A model generated the notes under the pieces. The model did not search any database. It saw only the letters and a list, made by a program, of their open reading frames with translations, and was not told the DNA's origin. Shown in pieces: positions 59,545 through 64,000 of a DNA stretch of 64,000 nt. The position numbers were made by a program, and so were the translations under genes. Source of the DNA: Cucumis sativus (lineage: Eukaryota; Streptophyta; Magnoliopsida; Cucurbitales; Cucurbitaceae); the NCBI RefSeq assembly GCF_000004075.3, contig NC_026657.2, positions 11,284,001-11,348,000 on the forward strand. Direction: 5' to 3'. Numbering within the stretch: position 1 is the stretch's first letter; each line of letters begins with the position of its first letter.

Positions 59545-62268
59545 GTGATGAAGGTAGGAGCCACACCCTACTTAATTAAACTAGGACTTAGGCATCATTA
59601 ATGTATAAAACTACATTGTGATTATCTTCATTTTTCTTCTTCTTATTATTAAATGTTACATCAAGAGACTTAATCCTTCATCTCACCTAATCTATTCTAC
59701 TTTGAAGTGGGATTTGGTTTAATTAAGCATCCTTTGATCTCTCTTCTCTTTTTTGTTCTTTTGTTGATTAATTAAGTAATTATTTTGTCACTTCACATCA
59801 CTTTCTCTTTCCTTATTATGTTGAAAATAAGATTAAAAGAAAAAAAAAAGAAGAAGATAATTACTTCCCCATTTCTCCTCATTTACAAAATTTTCAAAGG
59901 AATTGAGGTGGAGATTACCATGGAGAATTGTAATTCTATAATAACATAACACTAAATTATTACAACACCCTTTTTAAACAAAAACAAATGAAAATGCATT
60001 TCACGTTCTCGTCTCTGTTTAGTTTTTAGAGTGCTTTTTCATTTTCTTTCGATCGAGTAAGAAAATGAACATTTGTCGAAGTGGTAGTGGTTAGATTTTT
60101 GTCATTTTTCTTTAAAAATTTGTTATCGGGTGGTTTTGCATCAATTATTTCAATATATTTTTTATTTGACCAAAAAACGAAAAATTGTCAAAAAAGATAA
60201 ATTTAATCCTATATAGTAAAATTTCATATTTTAAATATACTTCTAAAATAAATAAAAAACATTTTAAAAAATATCAAAACATTAAAATTATTTTATAAAA
60301 TTTATTTACCAAATTCGAGTTGTTCGTATTTTATATATATATATATATTTTATAAATGTTTCATTTCACTCATATTATGTTTTCCAAATTGCCGTTAATC
60401 TATGGAGATTATGACTCCCCAACTTCCAAACTTCATTAAATGCGATGAATCTTAGTTTCTATTTTCTTCGTCCTTTGAAACTTTTATTGGATTATGAAAA
60501 TGACCATCTACACACATATATATTATTGGCCACAGTTATATCAATTATAAATATAAAAAATATCATTATTAAATATTTGTAAATATTTTCAACAGTTTTG
60601 TCATGTAACAAAAAAAAAAAAAGCGTATATTCGAAAATGTTCATAAACTTTATAACTTGTGTATCTGCTGAGTTTTTTAAATATTAAAAATATCAAATAT
60701 ATATCTAATGATTAATGTATTAATATAACTCTAAACTTTCTATAAATCAATAAAGTCGTTGAGATATTGAGTAAGATAAAGAAATAAAGGGAAAAATTAA
60801 AAATGAATAAAACCAAATTTGATTAGTTAAAGTCGACCAATAGCATGTTTAAATTTTGAATATAATAAATTAGTATTAGTCAATTTTTAGGGTTTGGTTA
60901 TGTGGTCTATGGAATAAAATTGCCCTTCACCCATACCTTATTACATTTCTCATCTTATTCAATGGAGGTAGTATAGTACGACAATATAGATTTTAGGTTT
61001 CAAAATTTTAAAATTGACGTTTCCATCTATTTATCGATGAAATCTTGTTGACAAAATATATATTTTTAATTTAATGTATAGTAATAATAAATCTATTTCT
61101 CTTCTCTTCACCCCGTTCTGTTTCATTCTTTTTTCCCAGTTTTGACATCAACACCGTTATCTTTCCTCTCTTTTCAACAACCTTCTTCTTCTCCTTCAAT
61201 TATTTCATATATTTAATATTATGCCTTTAGCTTTTATGTTGATTGCAATTAGGTTGTTTGTTTGGGAATAGTTCAAACAGTTAAGATAATATACGTGAAA
61301 TGTCATAGCATAGTTTTAGAGGTATAAATTTGTACTATTAATCTTAAAATTTGAGCTCTTCTATCTCAGATGCCGTTGAATCAAAAAGATAAAAAAGAAG
61401 GCACGAGATGGTAAATTTCATATCAATATCTATTTTGTGTAAATTTTACCTAATATTTTTTTCTTAGAGCCATATAATATATCATTAATGTTTTTAATTT
61501 TTTTTTTCAAAGGTGACTTTTAGTATTCGTATATGATTTTAATATATATTTGTCTATTAAGAAACTTCTTAACTATAGAGAGAAAAATCTTTTATTATGG
61601 AGAAAGAGAACACATTTAATATGGATTTTTTTTTTACCAAATTTCAATTTAAAAGAGAAAAGGACAATTCATACGTTTTTTTTTTTTCATTTTGCTTTTT
61701 ATGTTGATTTTTTTTTTGTTGATTGTATGATATATTCCATTATCTATTTGAAAATGTTATAACCAATATATGAAATATACTGACAAATATATTTGATACA
61801 AGCATGTTGAAAAACAATAAAATATTAAAACTATTTACAATACAGTAAAATTAATCAAATTTTTCATATTTCATTTAATTTTTGTTGGTTATATTTTAGG
61901 GTTTAAAGTTATTTTATAGATAATTTATTTTTTTCACTATTCATTTCATAACAATTCCATTATTTGATATGTACTCAAACTTCAAACCTCCTGTAGCCTC
62001 TTCATAACCGTCTAAATCTATCTGATAACTGTTTGATATCATTAATTACTTGTCATAGTTGTTATATTCGTAATATGCAAAAAAAAAATACTATAAACTG
62101 TTTTTTTCTATATTTTTTTTGTTATATGATGCAATTTCTCTATTTAAATACACCTTACAACATTTCATACAGTAACCAATACACAAAATGTAAATACATT
62201 GTAGTAAATAATTATGTCCACGTGACAATACAGTACAAAACACAATTTATACTCATTGAGCCGCCTTT

Positions 62269-62340
62269 AGCCCAAAACAAATTATTTCTTGTACTGGCAG
62301 CTCAAGCCCAAATAACTTTAGCCCATTTAAATATTGGGCC
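62269..62340 (+). promoter_or_regulatory. Site II cluster in the PFD3 promoter
   Basis: Four TGGGCY-type elements: AGCCCA at 62269-62274, 62305-62310 and 62320-62325, and TGGGCC at 62335-62340. ACGGCGTCGTTT follows at about 62359. Site II clusters (TCP-bound) drive genes for translation and other growth-linked housekeeping functions, which suits a prefoldin subunit. Confidence 0.6.
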
Positions 62341-62517
62341 GGACAACCACATGTCTCTACGGCGTCGTTTCATCAATATAATTCTCGTTCCCTCAACCGT
62401 GGCGTTGAATCTCATTTTCCTGAAAATAAATTCATAGAGCAATTTACCGATTGGTTTTATTTTTATTGTTATTATTATTAATTTTGTGGAGGTTTTGGGT
62501 TTTTTCCCCAATCGGTA

Positions 62518-64000
62518 ATGGCCTCCGAATCGTCTTCTTCTTCCGGCGCCGTCGTCACTGACAGAAGAGGAATCCCGGCGGCTCAGTTCGTGGAAGATGT
62601 TCGTACCTATCTCTCTCAATTACAACTCGATGTTCAATCCGCCCTTGCTTTTCTTCAAGAGCGGTACTCTCCTCTTTTTCTTTCGACTTGATTCAAATCT
62701 CGTAATGGCGGTGTACTTGGCGTCTGCTCGAGGCTTTTGAATCTGTATTTCTCTTTCTATAACATGCAGTGATTTCTGGCATGTATTGATGTGTTTTTTT
62801 TTTTATTGCTCTAATGGTACTTTGAAGTCATTTTCTAAGTTGTAGGTTGCAAATGGGAATTAAGGTATTTAGGAGTTGACATATGTGTTAGTGAGCTTGA
62901 ACTTTTTGATTATCGTTACAGCTTTACTTCCATGGAGCTTTACGATTTTCTAGTGGCTGAGATTGTATTGGAGTTTCTAGAATCTCTTCATTTGTTGTTT
63001 TCTTGAAGTTTATTGTTGTTGCTGTCGACTGGGTTCAGGCTACGTAATTTAGAGCTCTCCTTTTGAGCTTCTCAACTTAGTATCAAGTTGTTTTTGTTTT
63101 TGTGCGATTTATGTGAATCTTGGAACACTCTCTGCGGTCTGCGCTTAAAGTGGGATTTAATCTTGACTATGAAAAATTGTTAGTATTTTATTAGCAAATA
63201 AATGCTGGTTTATTCAACTATTTCTTATGCTTTTAAATAATAGGGTCCGTGGGGGAAGATATTCATGTTTGTTTCTTAAGCCCCTTTTTGGTACTGTTGT
63301 TCATTTTATGATCCTCTACAAATATCTCATGCAGACTTCAGCAATACAAATTAGTTGAGATGAAACTCCTTGCTCAACAAAGGGATCTGCAGGTTTTCAT
63401 TTTATTTCTTTTTAATATTTTAACTTTTAGATATCTGCTTTCTGTTTTAATAGAACTTTCTTGTATATGTTCATCTTTTTTGTAGTTTTAAAATATTCTT
63501 CTCGCTATTTCTGTTCACCATATTACTAAAATTGAAGTTATGAAAAATATCCTCGAACTTTGTACCATTTCAATGATACCCATGAAAAGTTGGTTATATC
63601 CATTGATTTCAATCCGGGCTCCTAATGGTAGGTTTCGTAGGATTTGAGGGAAAGTGTTTATGGGAAAACAATGGATGATTTTCCTTATTGGAGGGAAATT
63701 GAATGATGGGGACCTCCAGGTTCAATCCATGGTGGCCACCTATCTAGGAATAGTTTCCTTGACATCCAAATGTTTTAAGGTTAGGCGGGTTGTCCGGTGA
63801 GATTAGTGGAAGTGCGTGTGAACTGGTCTAGACACTCAAGGATATATAAAAAACAAAGAATGGTGGGGACCTCCATTGAAGACGATGAAGCATTGACTAT
63901 TGAGAATCCGAGATTGAGATTTGAAGTTGAGTGCAACATGAATTTTAGGGCTGGGGAGGTTTTTTTTTTTTTTTTCTTAATTATATTTTAATGGTAAATG
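62518..64000 (+). CDS. PFD3: Prefoldin subunit 3, partial (5' end)
   Basis: Exon 1 (62518-62663) and exon 2 (63335-63392) join in frame to encode [20 protein letters not shown], then [14 protein letters not shown] and [20 protein letters not shown], ending [13 protein letters not shown]. The window ends within intron 2, which runs from 63393. The N-terminus matches plant prefoldin 3 (alpha-type, VBP1 family). Prefoldin is a hexameric cytosolic co-chaperone that passes unfolded tubulin and actin to CCT, and it also has nuclear roles. The predicted coiled coil begins in the region shown. Introns are GT-AG so far. Intron 2 carries a short SINE-like insertion. The remaining exons lie outside the window. 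Confidence 0.92.
63702..63875 (+). mobile_element. 5'-truncated SINE-like insertion with target duplication
   Basis: A 140-bp insert (63719-63858) is flanked by 17-bp direct repeats AATGATGGGGACCTCCA and AATGGTGGGGACCTCCA (one mismatch). It starts with GGTTCAATCC, a match to RNA polymerase III box B. It contains GGCGGGTTGTCCGGTGAGAT and CTAGACACTCAAGGATAT, and ends in an A-rich tail. I recall this 3' part as a common plant SINE-type sequence. Retroposition is supported by the long duplication and the A-rich end. Confidence 0.6.

Larger units (their letters stand above)
54042..62268. other. Gene-free AT-rich region, AIF-like gene to PFD3
   Basis: No coding region is supported on either strand over about 8 kb. 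Visible content is simple repeats (55177-55199, 59507-59544, a TA run near 60332), an AT-rich dispersed-repeat-like stretch around 56800-57115, and one isolated GC block at 57525-57546. Confidence 0.6.

Noticed and set aside
62302-62619. Minus-strand 105-codon frame over the PFD3 promoter
   Set aside because: Antisense shadow of the PFD3 promoter and first exon with no recognisable content.
1-64000. CRISPR arrays, operons, organelle DNA insertions
   Set aside because: This is plant nuclear DNA. I saw no spaced direct-repeat array of CRISPR type, no bacterial gene organisation, and no stretch I recognise as chloroplast or mitochondrial.

Overview
The window is nuclear DNA from a flowering plant. 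It is AT-rich, its protein genes are split by GT-AG introns with plant-like sites, and every recognisable product is of plant type (phytochrome B, a glycine-rich wall protein, a pectinesterase-family protein, a GDSL esterase, an AIF-type bHLH protein, prefoldin 3). Two short inverted-repeat elements with arms reading TATAGCAAA and bodies rich in GATAGAC look like a repeat I associate with Cucurbitaceae. A cucurbit (Cucumis, Benincasa, Citrullus or similar) is my best guess, from memory and without a search.

Left part, 0-27 kb, is gene-rich. PHYB (+, 4 coding exons, 1132 aa) is followed by a single-exon glycine-rich protein gene (+). A five-exon pectinesterase-family gene (-) converges on it. 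Then comes a 5 kb gap holding a 1268-bp Mutator-like element with a perfect 9-bp target duplication and two clusters of a GC-rich 27-bp palindrome. After it lie a five-exon GDSL esterase (+) whose first intron is GC-AG, and a 16-exon gene (+) for an 810-aa single-pass membrane protein of the At5g58100 type.

Middle part, 27-52 kb, is gene-poor. It holds a tRNA-Arg(UCU), a likely minus-strand non-coding transcript with a telo-box/TATA promoter and a possible C/D snoRNA, and an intronless calcium-binding protein gene (CP1). Between 40.3 and 46.5 kb is a probably transcribed, internally duplicated stretch with a tentative two-exon small peptide. At 48.4-49.6 kb there is an old tandem array of four ~320-bp units.

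Right part, 52-64 kb, has an intronless AIF/bHLH147-150-like gene and then a 9 kb AT-rich gap. The window ends inside prefoldin subunit 3, of which exons 1-2 are present, with a site II-rich promoter. CP1 and PFD3 are near neighbours in Arabidopsis (At5g49480 and At5g49510, from memory), so the right half probably preserves old microsynteny that has been stretched by intergenic DNA.

The genes do not form one pathway. Three (glycine-rich protein, pectinesterase, GDSL esterase) are secreted or wall-related, and the others act in light sensing, calcium sensing, transcriptional control and chaperoning. All exon coordinates were assembled by hand from splice signals, frame continuity and remembered homologues. 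No alignment or database search was run.
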